Assembly: GCF_004801905.1 (NCBI RefSeq)
Contig: NZ_SSSN01000015.1
Span: 1 to 64,000 of the forward strand
DNA from: Orlajensenia flava
GTDB lineage: Bacteria; Actinomycetota; Actinomycetes; Actinomycetales; Microbacteriaceae
Length of the DNA stretch: 64,000 bases
Direction: 5' to 3'
Shown here one piece after another: positions 9,371-17,743 of this stretch. The notes under the pieces are model-generated. The model saw only the letters and a program-made list of their open reading frames with translations, made no database searches and was not told the origin of the DNA. Both the position numbers and the translations under genes were made by a program. How positions within the stretch are numbered: the stretch's first letter is position 1; every line of letters begins with the position of its first letter.

Positions 9371-11491
9371 TCAGCGGGACTTCTTGATGAGCGTCTTCTC
9401 GTCGATCGGTGCGGTACCCGATGCGCGTTGCTCGGCGAAGTAGGCGCGGGCCTCGTCCTGCCGCATCTGCTCCGCGCCGCTGGCGATCGACGCACGGATG
9501 TGCTCGGGCTTGTAGCCGAACGCGTCGACGAGGTCGAGGGCGTGCGGACGCAGCCGCGCGATCAGGCGGTCGATGTAGGCCGTGACGGCCTGAGCACGCT
9601 TGGGCGAGAGACGGCCGTTGATGAGGTACCAGGCCAGGTGCTTCTCGATGAGGCCGAGACCGAACAGGTCCCGGAGCCACGTGAGCACCTGGTGCGTTCC
9701 GGCATCCGTCGTCTTGTCGAGAGCCTTGGTGAACGACTCCCACTGCAACAGCTCGCCGTGGGCGCGGGCCGCCTCGATGAGCTCGTTCTGCTGCGAGTTG
9801 AACAGGGCCGCTGCGTCCTTCTTCGACAGCTTGCGGCTGTCGCGGAGGCGCGCACCGACCTCGGCGATCATCGTCTCGACCCGGTCGGTCAGCAGTTCAC
9901 GCTGCGTGTTCGGGTTGCGCAACTCCGAGACCGAGCGGCGGGTCGAGCCGAAATCGGAGATGGTCTGCCCGAGCCCCCGGAGTCCGGTGCCGTGGTAGGC
10001 GCGGTCTGCCGCCTGCGCGACGACGTAGCGGGCGAGCGCGCCGGCATCCGCCTTCGCGAACTGCTTGGAGTAGTCGGTGAGCAGTCGCTTGGATACCAGC
10101 TGCAGCAGCACGTTGTTGTCGCCCTCGAACGTCGCGTAGACGTCAAGGTCCTGGTGCAGGCCGACGAAGCGGTTCTCGGCGAGGAAACCGGCACCGCCGC
10201 ACGCCTCGCGGGCCTCTTGGATGGTGTCGAGAGCGTTCCACGTCGACAGCGGCTTGAGGGCGGCCGCGAGGGTCTCGAGGTCCTGCCGGTCGTCATCGGT
10301 GTCGGCCTTCCCGCTGAACACGGCGTCGAACTTCACGAGGAAGTCGTCGTGAGCGAAGGTCTGGGCGTAGACGGTGGCGATGCGCGGGATGAGGCGGCGC
10401 TGGTGGCGCTGGTAGTCGAGCAGCACCTCCTCGTCGGTGTCGCTCGCGGCGGTGAACTGGCGGCGCTGGGTGGCGTACGTGACGGCGATCTTGAGGGCGA
10501 CCGCGGCGGCCTGGGTGGCGGCTCCGTCGAGCGAGACGCGGCCCTGCACGAGGGTGCCGAGCATGGTGAAGAATCGGCGACCCGGGCTCGCGATGGGGCT
10601 CGTGTATGTGCCGTCCTCGGCCACGTCGCCGTAGCGGTTGAGGAGGTTGGCGCGGGGCACGCGCACGTCGGTGAAGTGCAGTCGCCCGTTGTCGATGCCG
10701 TTGAGACCGCCCTTCAGACCGTCGTCCTCCCCGCCGATGCCCTTGAGGAATCCGCCCTTGGCATTGCGGATGGGCACGTAGAACGCGTGCACGCCGTGGT
10801 TGATCCCCTGCGTGACGAGCTGGGCGAAGACGACGGCCGCGGTGCCGTGCTTGGCGGCGTTACCGAGGTAGTCCTTCCACGCCCCGCGGAACGGGGTGCT
10901 GATGACGAACTGCTGCTTCTTCTCGTCGTAGGTCGCGGTCGTTGCGATGGACGCGACATCCGACCCGTGCCCGGTCTCGGTCATCGCGAACGCGCCCGGA
11001 ACCTTGAGGCTCATCGTGTCGGGCAGGAACGTCTCGTGGTGGTAGTCGGTGCCGAGGTGCAGGATGGCGGCGGCGAACAGGCCCCACTGCACGCCCGACT
11101 TGATCTGCAGGCTGGGGTCGGCCGTGACCATCTCCTCGAACGCGGCGATGTTGCCGCCGTGGTCCTCGAGGCCGCCGAGCCTCTTAGGGAAGGCACGGAG
11201 CACCTGCCCGTTGTCGACGAGCAGCTTGAGCTGGCCGAAGACGCGCTCGCGCTGCTCATCCATCGACTGGCCCTCGATGCGCTGCATCTCGGGGCGCGCG
11301 GTCAGCTCGCGGGAGGCCAGGCGCACGTCGGCCCAGGTTCCCAACAGTTGGCGACCGAGCTTCTCGAGGTCGACCCGGGGCGCCCCCGGCTGGCCGGGAA
11401 CGGTGATGGGGCCGGTGTCGGCCTTCGCGACCGATTCGGCGGCCTTCGTGACGGATGCGGGTGCCTTCGGGCGTGCGGCGGTGTCGACCAT
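9371..11491 (-). CDS. Acyl-CoA oxidase-type acyl-CoA dehydrogenase
   Basis: 706 residues, far longer than the roughly 390 residues of ordinary acyl-CoA dehydrogenases and matching acyl-CoA oxidases, which carry an extra C-terminal domain. It should introduce the first double bond in fatty acyl-CoA with FAD and pass electrons to oxygen (EC 1.3.3.6), though some actinobacterial members may use another acceptor. Visible are 'PGAFAMTETGHGSDVASIATTA' (FAD/acyl binding), 'VPRANLLNRYGDV', 'GRRFFTMLGTLVQGRVSLDG', 'RRQFTAASDTDEEVLLDYQ' and 'EACGGAGFLAENRF' (catalytic Glu region). The ATG at 11491 has GAGGGGA upstream. It stands alone, with repeats just past its stop. Confidence 0.9.
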   Translation of the reverse strand: MVDTAARPKAPASVTKAAESVAKADTGPITVPGQPGAPRVDLEKLGRQLLGTWADVRLASRELTARPEMQRIEGQSMDEQRERVFGQLKLLVDNGQVLRAFPKRLGGLEDHGGNIAAFEEMVTADPSLQIKSGVQWGLFAAAILHLGTDYHHETFLPDTMSLKVPGAFAMTETGHGSDVASIATTATYDEKKQQFVISTPFRGAWKDYLGNAAKHGTAAVVFAQLVTQGINHGVHAFYVPIRNAKGGFLKGIGGEDDGLKGGLNGIDNGRLHFTDVRVPRANLLNRYGDVAEDGTYTSPIASPGRRFFTMLGTLVQGRVSLDGAATQAAAVALKIAVTYATQRRQFTAASDTDEEVLLDYQRHQRRLIPRIATVYAQTFAHDDFLVKFDAVFSGKADTDDDRQDLETLAAALKPLSTWNALDTIQEAREACGGAGFLAENRFVGLHQDLDVYATFEGDNNVLLQLVSKRLLTDYSKQFAKADAGALARYVVAQAADRAYHGTGLRGLGQTISDFGSTRRSVSELRNPNTQRELLTDRVETMIAEVGARLRDSRKLSKKDAAALFNSQQNELIEAARAHGELLQWESFTKALDKTTDAGTHQVLTWLRDLFGLGLIEKHLAWYLINGRLSPKRAQAVTAYIDRLIARLRPHALDLVDAFGYKPEHIRASIASGAEQMRQDEARAYFAEQRASGTAPIDEKTLIKKSR

Positions 11492-11715
11492 GGATTATCC
11501 CCTCGGTGGATCAGATCTTCTTCAACCGTACGAGCGCTCGCGTCGGCATCGAAGTGATGCGTGCAGCGCCTACAAAAGGGCGCCGGATGCGGCCGAGTCG
11601 CGTTGTGGCATCCGACAATCCGCGCCCGCGCCCGTGAGAGAGGTGGCACAACGCGGGTCGGGCATCCGTCATCTGTCCGTACCTCGGCGTCGGCCGTCGC
11701 CGGGCCGCAGTGACG

Positions 11716-12111
11716 TCAGTGCCGGAAGAACGTCGCAGCGCGGCCGGTCCAGAGCAGGAGGATCACCACGAGGGCGACGGCTCCGGTGACGATCGCGCTC
11801 AGTGCCTGCGGGGGCGAGGCGATCAGCAGGAACACGGCTCCTGCGAGCGTGATGACTTCGACCACGGTGACGACGAGCCTTGCACCACGACTGCCGCGCA
11901 GGAGTCCGCGTGCGACGAGGATGATGATGACGCCGATGAGGATGTAGAGGATGGCCGTCGTGACGAGTCCACCTCGACCGCCGAAGGAATCCGCCGCGCC
12001 GGCAACGTTCTGGCCGACCAGCAGCAGGATGCCGGCGAGGATGTCGAGCGCCCCCTGGATCCAGACGAGCACGGCGATGAAGGTGACGCCTCCCGGACGG
12101 GTTCCTGCCAC
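11716..12111 (-). CDS. Small four-span membrane protein (paralogue of the 22296-22715 product)
   Basis: 131 residues from a GTG with GAGGGAG upstream. Four hydrophobic segments lie near 8-32, 49-68, 78-98 and 103-123. A central basic turn, 'ARGLLRGSRGARLVVTVVE', separates two pairs of helices. The product of 22296-22715 has the same layout and a matching turn ('[19 protein letters not shown]'), so the two are paralogues. Function is unknown. It lies between acyl-CoA oxidase and the PadR/HAAS pair without clear linkage to either. Confidence 0.7.
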   Translation of the reverse strand: MAGTRPGGVTFIAVLVWIQGALDILAGILLLVGQNVAGAADSFGGRGGLVTTAILYILIGVIIILVARGLLRGSRGARLVVTVVEVITLAGAVFLLIASPPQALSAIVTGAVALVVILLLWTGRAATFFRH

Positions 12112-12238
12112 GGTCTGCTCCCTCGTCGGTGGTGCGGCACCGCAGCCCGATCGAGCCGCGGTGCCGCGAGCCTAGCGGCTCACGCGCTGCGCTGGTAGGT
12201 GCTGCGCGCGGGCCCGACCCGCGCTTCGTTCCCGGCGG

Positions 12239-13168
12239 TCATCGCTGCTCCGCCGACGCGCCGAACAGCATCCGGGCGAGCACGAGCATCATCACGACGA
12301 AGCCGCCGAGCACGGGAATCCACGACCAGATCCATCCGACCGTCAACCCGACGACGACGACGCCCGCGATCGCGACGATCCAGATGACCGCGGTGTAGAT
12401 GCCGAAGCGGGCGGCGGCGGCCGGATCCCTCTCGAAGCGATCGCCGATGTCGGCGTGCTCGCGCTGGGCGGCACGCAACCAGGCCTTGTGCCGGTTCGTC
12501 TGGGTGGCGGCGAGGAAGGCGAACAGCACGACGCCGCCGGCCAGGCCGATCGCAACGATCGCAAGGCTCCACACCGGCAGGGCTCCGACCGCCACGAGCG
12601 CTGTGCATCCCGCCCCGAGAAGGGTGAGCAGGGAGGCCCAGAAGTAGCCGCCGGCTCGCTCGCGGGGCATCGGGTGATTCGTCGTGGTCTCCTGCACGAG
12701 GGAGTCGCCGACGATCCAGGCGAGGGCGGTCGCAGCGATTCCGATCAGGGCGATGCACGGTCCGACCGGGATGGGCAGCAGACCGGTCAGCGCCAGGACG
12801 GCGAGGGTGATGGCCACCGACGCGATGATCGAGGCGAGCACCGCTCGCACGACATAGGCCGGCCGGGGCCGCACCCGAGCGCGTTGATACGCGGCGCTGT
12901 GCGAGGCCGCGCTCGGACCTGCAGCCGACTCCGGCGGCGAGTCGCCGACGAGTTCGCGGATGTCTCCGAGCTCGTCGATCGCCGATTGCGCGGCGTCCGT
13001 CGGGCTCGCGCCCGCCGCCTCGAGGTCGGCCACTCGGGCGACCAGATTCGCGCGCACCTCTTCTTTCAGGTCCTGCGTCTCGGGCGTCATGTCGACGCCG
13101 GTGAAGGCCTCGTCGAGAAGCCGATGGATGTCTCCGCCGCGAGGGCGGGGCGTGCTGGTGTCAGCCAT
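12239..13168 (-). CDS. HAAS/permease-prefix-domain membrane protein paired with PadR
   Basis: 309 residues. Residues about 12-75 ('DIHRLLDEAFTGVDMTPETQDLKEEVRANLVARVADLEAAG' read in parts, ending 'SAIDELGDIRELVG') form the helical HAAS/permease-prefix domain that typically partners PadR regulators. About six membrane helices follow (near 105-125, 130-152, 175-195, 200-222, 258-278 and 283-303). The ATG at 13168 overlaps the end of the PadR gene by 8 bp, so translation is probably coupled. The family is thought to be a membrane output or signalling partner of PadR. Nothing here identifies the signal. Confidence 0.82.
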   Translation of the reverse strand: MADTSTPRPRGGDIHRLLDEAFTGVDMTPETQDLKEEVRANLVARVADLEAAGASPTDAAQSAIDELGDIRELVGDSPPESAAGPSAASHSAAYQRARVRPRPAYVVRAVLASIIASVAITLAVLALTGLLPIPVGPCIALIGIAATALAWIVGDSLVQETTTNHPMPRERAGGYFWASLLTLLGAGCTALVAVGALPVWSLAIVAIGLAGGVVLFAFLAATQTNRHKAWLRAAQREHADIGDRFERDPAAAARFGIYTAVIWIVAIAGVVVVGLTVGWIWSWIPVLGGFVVMMLVLARMLFGASAEQR

Positions 13169-13541
13169 TGCGGGGCTCCTTGACGTCGAGCAGCGAGTCG
13201 ATGATGCGCCGCGTGGCAACCCACGCGGTCACGTTTCCGCTGAACACCGCGCGGCCGGCGTCGGTGATGCGGTAGTACTTGCGGCGACCGCCCTGCGTCT
13301 CGTCTCCCCAGTAGGACTCGACGAGCCCGTCGCGCTCCAGGCGGCGATAGGTGGCGTACAGGGTCGCCTCCTTGATCTCGTGACCGCCGCCGGTCGCATC
13401 GCGGATCGCTTTGTAGATCTCGAAGCCGTAGCGCTCCCCCGCACGCAGCACACCGAGCACGATGGTGTCGGTGTGGCCGCGCAGCAGGTCGGCCGCGAAG
13501 GCGTCGTCCTGCTTGGGTGGCCCGGTGGGTATGTTCATCAC
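13161..13541 (-). CDS. PadR-family transcriptional regulator
   Basis: 126 residues, a typical short PadR protein with a winged helix followed by a dimerisation helix. Landmarks are 'TDTIVLGVLRAGERYGFEIYKAI' (helices 1-2), 'IKEATLYATYRRLERDGLVES' (recognition helix and wing entry) and 'GGRRKYYRITDAG' (wing tip). The GTG at 13541 follows TATAGT by 7 nt; an ATG directly after it is the other possible start. The 24-bp palindrome at 13554-13577 covers the promoter, so autorepression is likely. It is co-transcribed and overlaps with the HAAS membrane-protein gene downstream. Confidence 0.92.
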   Translation of the reverse strand: MMNIPTGPPKQDDAFAADLLRGHTDTIVLGVLRAGERYGFEIYKAIRDATGGGHEIKEATLYATYRRLERDGLVESYWGDETQGGRRKYYRITDAGRAVFSGNVTAWVATRRIIDSLLDVKEPRNG

Positions 13542-13553
13542 GACAATTACTAT

Positions 13554-13577
13554 ATCACATCAAGTACTTGCTGTGAT
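13554..13577. promoter_or_regulatory. Probable PadR operator
   Basis: A 24-bp near-perfect palindrome: ATCACA, CAAGTACTTG in the centre, TGTGAT, with only one mismatched pair (T13560 against C13571). It adjoins and overlaps the -10 (TATAGT on the minus strand) of the padR-type gene, so bound protein would block its transcription. PadR operators are usually palindromes with a GTAC-type centre, which fits. Confidence 0.72.
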
Positions 13578-13635
13578 GGCCTTCTGGTTATCGCCGCCGC
13601 GACCGATGTCGGCCGGTCGCGCTAGCGTTCGTGCC

Positions 13636-14505
13636 ATGAAGCACGGGTTCATCTACACGGGCTCCGATCCCGCCGTGGCCGTCGATCTGGCGGCGCTCGC
13701 CGAGGAGAACGGATGGGACGGATTCTTCGTCTGGGAGGGCATCTGGGCGACGGACCCGTGGTCGACCCTCGCGGCCGCAGCGGTGCGGACGGACCGCATC
13801 CGGCTCGGGACGATGCTGACGCCGGTACCGCGCCGACGGCCACGGGAGCTCGCCGGGCAGACCATGACCGTCGACCGTCTCTCGGGCGGCCGGGTGATCC
13901 TCTCCGCTGGCCTCGGCGTGCCCGACTCGGAGCCGCGGTTCTGGATCTTCGAGGATGATCCCGGCAGGCGCGTGCGCGCCGAGCTGCTCGATGAGAGCCT
14001 CGACCTGCTGCAGCTGCTGTGGCGCGGCGAGCCGTTCGAATACTCCGGCGAGCACTATCACGCAGATCGCAGCGACCAGATGCTGCCACCGGCGATCATC
14101 CAGGAGCCCCGCATCCCGATCTGGGTGGTCGGCGCCTGGCCCCGCCCGCTGTCGATGCGCCGGGTGGCGCGGTTTGACGGGTGGATTCCCAATTACGCGC
14201 CGATCGGCTCCGGGGTATCCGGTCCCGAGGAGCAGCAGCGCACGTACACGCCCGAGATCGCGGCACAGGCCATCGCGTGGCTCATGGCGGAGCGTCAGCG
14301 CCTCGGCGTCGCCGATCGTCGGTTCGACATCGTGCAGGAGGGAACGACCACGGGTGACGGCTCGGCTGCCGATGCCGCCGTGGTCAGGACATGGGCGGAT
14401 GCCGGCGCGACCTGGTGGCTCGAGTCGAACTGGCAGGTGGCGGACGACGAGGTCGAGCAGTACGCGCGTCGCCGCGTCAGCGCCGGTCCGCCCCGTGCGG
14501 ACTAG
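13636..14505 (+). CDS. LLM-class (luciferase-like) flavin-dependent oxidoreductase
   Basis: 289 residues with the TIM-barrel pattern of bacterial-luciferase-like F420/FMN enzymes: 'LAALAEENGWDGFFVWEGIW' near the N-terminus, 'TDRIRLGTMLTPVPRRRP', 'LAGQTMTVDRLSGGRVILSAGLG' (the conserved barrel segment) and 'PIWVVGAWPRPLSMRRVARFDGWIP'. These residues point to a family that acts on varied substrates; the substrate and whether F420 or FMN is used cannot be read. The ATG at 13636 lies 7 nt after TAGCGT and has no Shine-Dalgarno sequence. The stop overlaps the stop of the convergent permease gene by 4 bp. Confidence 0.86.
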   Translation: MKHGFIYTGSDPAVAVDLAALAEENGWDGFFVWEGIWATDPWSTLAAAAVRTDRIRLGTMLTPVPRRRPRELAGQTMTVDRLSGGRVILSAGLGVPDSEPRFWIFEDDPGRRVRAELLDESLDLLQLLWRGEPFEYSGEHYHADRSDQMLPPAIIQEPRIPIWVVGAWPRPLSMRRVARFDGWIPNYAPIGSGVSGPEEQQRTYTPEIAAQAIAWLMAERQRLGVADRRFDIVQEGTTTGDGSAADAAVVRTWADAGATWWLESNWQVADDEVEQYARRRVSAGPPRAD

Positions 14506-15386
14506 CGGATGCCGCTGCGCGCGAACCCCTGAACGAAGTAGCGCTGGAAGACGAGGAAGAGAATCACCATCGGCGTCACGTTGAGGAGCGCGAACGCCAT
14601 GGTCGCGCCGTAGTCGGAGCCGAACTGGCCCTGCAGGTAGAGCAGCCCGATCGGAAGGGTGAACAGCGAGTTGTCCTTCAGGGCGATCAGCGGCCACGCG
14701 AAGTCGTTCCAGCTCTGCAGGAGGCTCATGAAGAACAGCACGGCGATGAGCGGCTTCGACAGCGGCAGCACGATGCGCGTGAAGACGCGTAGATGGCCCG
14801 CCCCGTCCATCCGGGCCGCCTCGATGAGGTCGCGCGGGATGGCGAGCATGAACTGGCGCGCCAGGAACACCCCGAACGCGGATGCCGCCGTCGGGAGGAT
14901 GACGGCCCAGTAGCTCCCGTAGATGCCGAGCGTGGTGACGAGCTGGAACAGGGCCACCATGATGACCTGCACCGGGATCATCAGGGTGGACAGCGCCACC
15001 AGGAACAGCACGTTCGAGCCCCGGAAGCGCAGGTGAGCGAAGGCGTACCCGGCGAGGAGGCTGACGGTCACCGTGATGAGGGCGACCACGACGGAGATGG
15101 CGATCGAGTTGCCGAACCAGGTGATCACGGGGAAGGACGAGAGCACGCGCTGGAAGTTCTCCATCGTCCAGCTGCGCGGCCACAGCCGCAGGTCGCCCCC
15201 GAGCAGCTCGGCACGAGAAGAGAACGCGACCACGACCATCCAGTACAGCGGGAACAGGAGGATTCCGCAGATCACGCCGGCGGCGACGATTCGCGCGGCG
15301 AGGGCGCCCCGTCCGCGCCGTCGGCGCGAACTGCGGGGAGCGGGTGTCGGGAGAGCACGGGGGGCGGTTGCCAGCGTCTGCGTCAT
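14502..15386 (-). CDS. Carbohydrate ABC transporter permease (MalG type)
   Basis: 294 residues with six membrane helices and the permease coupling motif in 'LIEAARMDGAGHLRVFTRIVLPLSKP' (EAA loop). It is the inner-membrane partner of the permease at 15394-16356 in a sugar importer. The ATG has GAGGCG upstream and begins 7 bp after the upstream permease stop. No ATPase gene is in this operon, so the importer probably uses a shared MsmK/UgpC-type ATPase encoded elsewhere, as is common in actinobacteria. Confidence 0.92.
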   Translation of the reverse strand: MTQTLATAPRALPTPAPRSSRRRRGRGALAARIVAAGVICGILLFPLYWMVVVAFSSRAELLGGDLRLWPRSWTMENFQRVLSSFPVITWFGNSIAISVVVALITVTVSLLAGYAFAHLRFRGSNVLFLVALSTLMIPVQVIMVALFQLVTTLGIYGSYWAVILPTAASAFGVFLARQFMLAIPRDLIEAARMDGAGHLRVFTRIVLPLSKPLIAVLFFMSLLQSWNDFAWPLIALKDNSLFTLPIGLLYLQGQFGSDYGATMAFALLNVTPMVILFLVFQRYFVQGFARSGIR

Positions 15387-15393
15387 CGCCGCC

Positions 15394-16356
15394 TCACTCG
15401 ACCTGGTCGCGGGTTCGGCTGATGCGCCACTGGATCGCCGTGAACGCCAGGGTCAGCAGGAGGAGTACGACGCCGATCGCCGCGGCGTAGCCCTGGTCAC
15501 GCGTGACGAAGCCCGTGTCGTAGGCGTAGGTCACGAGAACGGATGTCGCGTTCTGCGGGCCTCCCCCCGTCATCACGAAGATGATGTCGAACACCTGGAA
15601 CGAGTAGATGACGTTCATGATGAGCAGGAAGAACGACGACGGGCCGACCATCGGGACGGTGATGTAGCGGAAACGCTGCCATCCGTTCGCCCCGTCCAGA
15701 CGCGCCGCCTCGTGGAGTCCCGGGTTCACGCCCTGCAGGCCGGCGAGGTAGATGAGCATGTTGAAGCCGACCCGCCACCACAGGGTGACGATGACGACGG
15801 ATGCGAACGCCGCACCCTGGCCCGACTGCCACGGGATGGACGGGAGGCCGGCGAACTTGAGCATCTTGTCGAGGATGCCGCTGTTCTGGTCGAAGATGAG
15901 CACTCCGATGAGCGCCGTCGCAACCCCCGAGATGGCCATCGGCACGATGACGATCGAGCGGAACACGCCTCGTGCCGGCAGCACCGAGTTGAGCAGCGCC
16001 GCGATGCCGAGGCCCATCGCCATCGACACCGGGGTGACGATCAGCGTGAACAGCGCGGTGTTGAGGGTCGAGCGCCAGAACAGCCCGTCCGAGAACAACC
16101 GCACGTAGTTGTCCCAGCCGATGAACCGGCCGGAGCCGAACCCATTGGTCGCCTGAAGGCTGATGCTGACGGCGCCGACGAGTGGGACGAGCACGAAGAG
16201 CCCGAGCAGCAGCATGTTCGGCGAGAGGAACGCCAGACCCGCGAGGGTCTCGCCGAGGTTGCGACGCCGTCGCGAGCGCCGCGGCCCGGACTCGCGAGGG
16301 CGCGCCGGTTCGCCACCCGCCGGCGCGGCCGATCGTTCCTCGACGCGCAGGGTCAC
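15394..16356 (-). CDS. Carbohydrate ABC transporter permease (MalF type)
   Basis: 320 residues: an arginine-rich cytoplasmic N-terminus (about 1-38), then six membrane helices with the EAA loop 'LHEAARLDGANGWQRFRYITVPMV'. It pairs with the MalG-type permease downstream. The GTG start overlaps the stop of the substrate-binding protein by 4 bp (GTGA), so translation is coupled. The substrate is probably a mono- or oligosaccharide, by family. Confidence 0.92.
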   Translation of the reverse strand: MTLRVEERSAAPAGGEPARPRESGPRRSRRRRNLGETLAGLAFLSPNMLLLGLFVLVPLVGAVSISLQATNGFGSGRFIGWDNYVRLFSDGLFWRSTLNTALFTLIVTPVSMAMGLGIAALLNSVLPARGVFRSIVIVPMAISGVATALIGVLIFDQNSGILDKMLKFAGLPSIPWQSGQGAAFASVVIVTLWWRVGFNMLIYLAGLQGVNPGLHEAARLDGANGWQRFRYITVPMVGPSSFFLLIMNVIYSFQVFDIIFVMTGGGPQNATSVLVTYAYDTGFVTRDQGYAAAIGVVLLLLTLAFTAIQWRISRTRDQVE

Positions 16357-17654
16357 GATGCGGTCGCCGCCGCGATCCCGTCGGAGAGCCCCTTGATGGT
16401 CGCATCCGTGCTCTGGCCACCGATGAACGCCTGCTCCAGCTGGTCCTTCAGCACGGTGATGATCTTCGACATCGAGGGGGATGCCACCTGGCCGGAGTCG
16501 GCAGCCTGCACGGTGGAGGCCTGGCCGATGAAGACGGGCGAGAGCTCAGGACGCTGCGCGAAGGTGATGCCGGACTCGACGAGGTCGGCGCGGGTCGGCA
16601 GCAGCGATGCCGCCTCGCAGAAGTCGCGCATCGACTTCTCCTGGGTCATGAAGTCGAGGAATGCCGTCGCGAGCTCGGGCTGCTTCGTTCCCGCGGTGGC
16701 CACGAGCGCGTTGCCGCCGAAGTCGCTTCCGCCGCGTACGTTGCGCGGCGCGAAGGTCGCCCCCCACTCGAAGTCGAGGGTGGATGCCGCATCCGGGAGC
16801 AGGAAGGCGCCACCCCACGTCATCGCCGCCGTCTGCGAGTACCAGATGTCGCTGGCGTAGGTGGTCGACTTGACGGAGTCGTTCTGCGGCACCCACTTCT
16901 TGTCGAAGAAGCTCTTGGTGAAGTCGACCGCCGCGCGCCCGGCCTTCGAGTCGATGGCTGGCGACGTGAGGTCCTTCGCGAGGAACCGGCCATCCGCCTG
17001 GAACAGCCAGCTGAGCCAGCGTGTCACGCCGTTGCCCTGCCAGTTGTAGGCGAACGGGAACTTGTCGTCGGGGAGCGATGCCCGCAGCTTCTCGGAGACG
17101 CCCTCGAACTCCTTCCACGTCCACGCCTTCTCGAGCGTGGTGGGGATGGCGGTGACACCGGCCGACGCCAGCAGCGCCTTGTTGTAGAGGATGACCGAGG
17201 TGTCGGTGTGGTGGGGGACACCGAACGGCTTGTCGGCGTTCTGCACGGCACGCCAGGCCTGCGGGGTGAATCGATCGCTGAATCCGCTCGGGAGGGTCGC
17301 GGTGAGGTCGAGCAGCTGGCTCCGGCCCGCGTAACTTCCGAAGGTGTAATAGGGAACGCGGAAGATGTCTGGAGCGTTGCCGGCCTGCAGCTGCGCATCG
17401 ATGTTGGTGAACATCTGCTCGTACGGCACGGCGTTCAGTGTGACCGTCGACCCGGGGTTCGCCTTCTCGAACCGTGCGATCGCGGTCTTGAAGCCGGCCA
17501 ATTCGCTGTCGGTGCCCCACGTCGTGAAGGTGAGCGTGCCTTTCCGGGGTGTCGGCTTCGTGCCCGCCGTGCTGAACCCCGCACATCCGGCCAACAGGAG
17601 CGGGATGCTCACCGCGCCGGCCGCGACGAAGAAGTTCCTTCTGCTGATGTCCAT
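16353..17654 (-). CDS. Sugar-binding lipoprotein of an ABC importer
   Basis: 433 residues, a family 1 extracellular solute-binding protein. The N-terminus has a twin-arginine-like 'SRRNFF' and the lipobox 'LLLAGC' (Cys24), so it is exported and lipid-anchored. The body has 'GTLTFTTWGTDSELAGFKTAIARFE', 'NAPDIFRVPYY' and 'MTWGGAFLLPDAAS', typical of MalE/UgpB-like lobes. It is the first gene of an operon with the two permeases. GGAAGG precedes the ATG at 17654. It diverges from a TetR regulator, which probably controls it through the 89-bp spacer. Confidence 0.92.
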   Translation of the reverse strand: MDISRRNFFVAAGAVSIPLLLAGCAGFSTAGTKPTPRKGTLTFTTWGTDSELAGFKTAIARFEKANPGSTVTLNAVPYEQMFTNIDAQLQAGNAPDIFRVPYYTFGSYAGRSQLLDLTATLPSGFSDRFTPQAWRAVQNADKPFGVPHHTDTSVILYNKALLASAGVTAIPTTLEKAWTWKEFEGVSEKLRASLPDDKFPFAYNWQGNGVTRWLSWLFQADGRFLAKDLTSPAIDSKAGRAAVDFTKSFFDKKWVPQNDSVKSTTYASDIWYSQTAAMTWGGAFLLPDAASTLDFEWGATFAPRNVRGGSDFGGNALVATAGTKQPELATAFLDFMTQEKSMRDFCEAASLLPTRADLVESGITFAQRPELSPVFIGQASTVQAADSGQVASPSMSKIITVLKDQLEQAFIGGQSTDATIKGLSDGIAAATAS

Positions 17655-17678
17655 GGATGACCTTCCGACGTTGGCGGC

Positions 17679-17707
17679 GTTAACGCTGGAAAGTTAGCAC
17701 CATTAAC
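17679..17707. promoter_or_regulatory. Candidate operator between sugar importer and TetR regulator
   Basis: The spacer between the divergent starts (17654 and 17744) contains GTTAA and TTAAC as outer arms of a 29-bp interval, with GCT and AGC inside but not symmetrically placed. It overlaps where both promoters must lie. The symmetry is imperfect, so this is a weak call. Confidence 0.35.
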
Positions 17708-17743
17708 AGGGCGACGAAAGGGGCTGGTGTTACGGTTCACACC

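Noticed and set aside
8456-11557. 1033-codon open frame on the plus strand
   Set aside because: It runs antisense through the alarmone synthetase and acyl-CoA oxidase; it reflects GC-rich third positions, with no coherent motifs.
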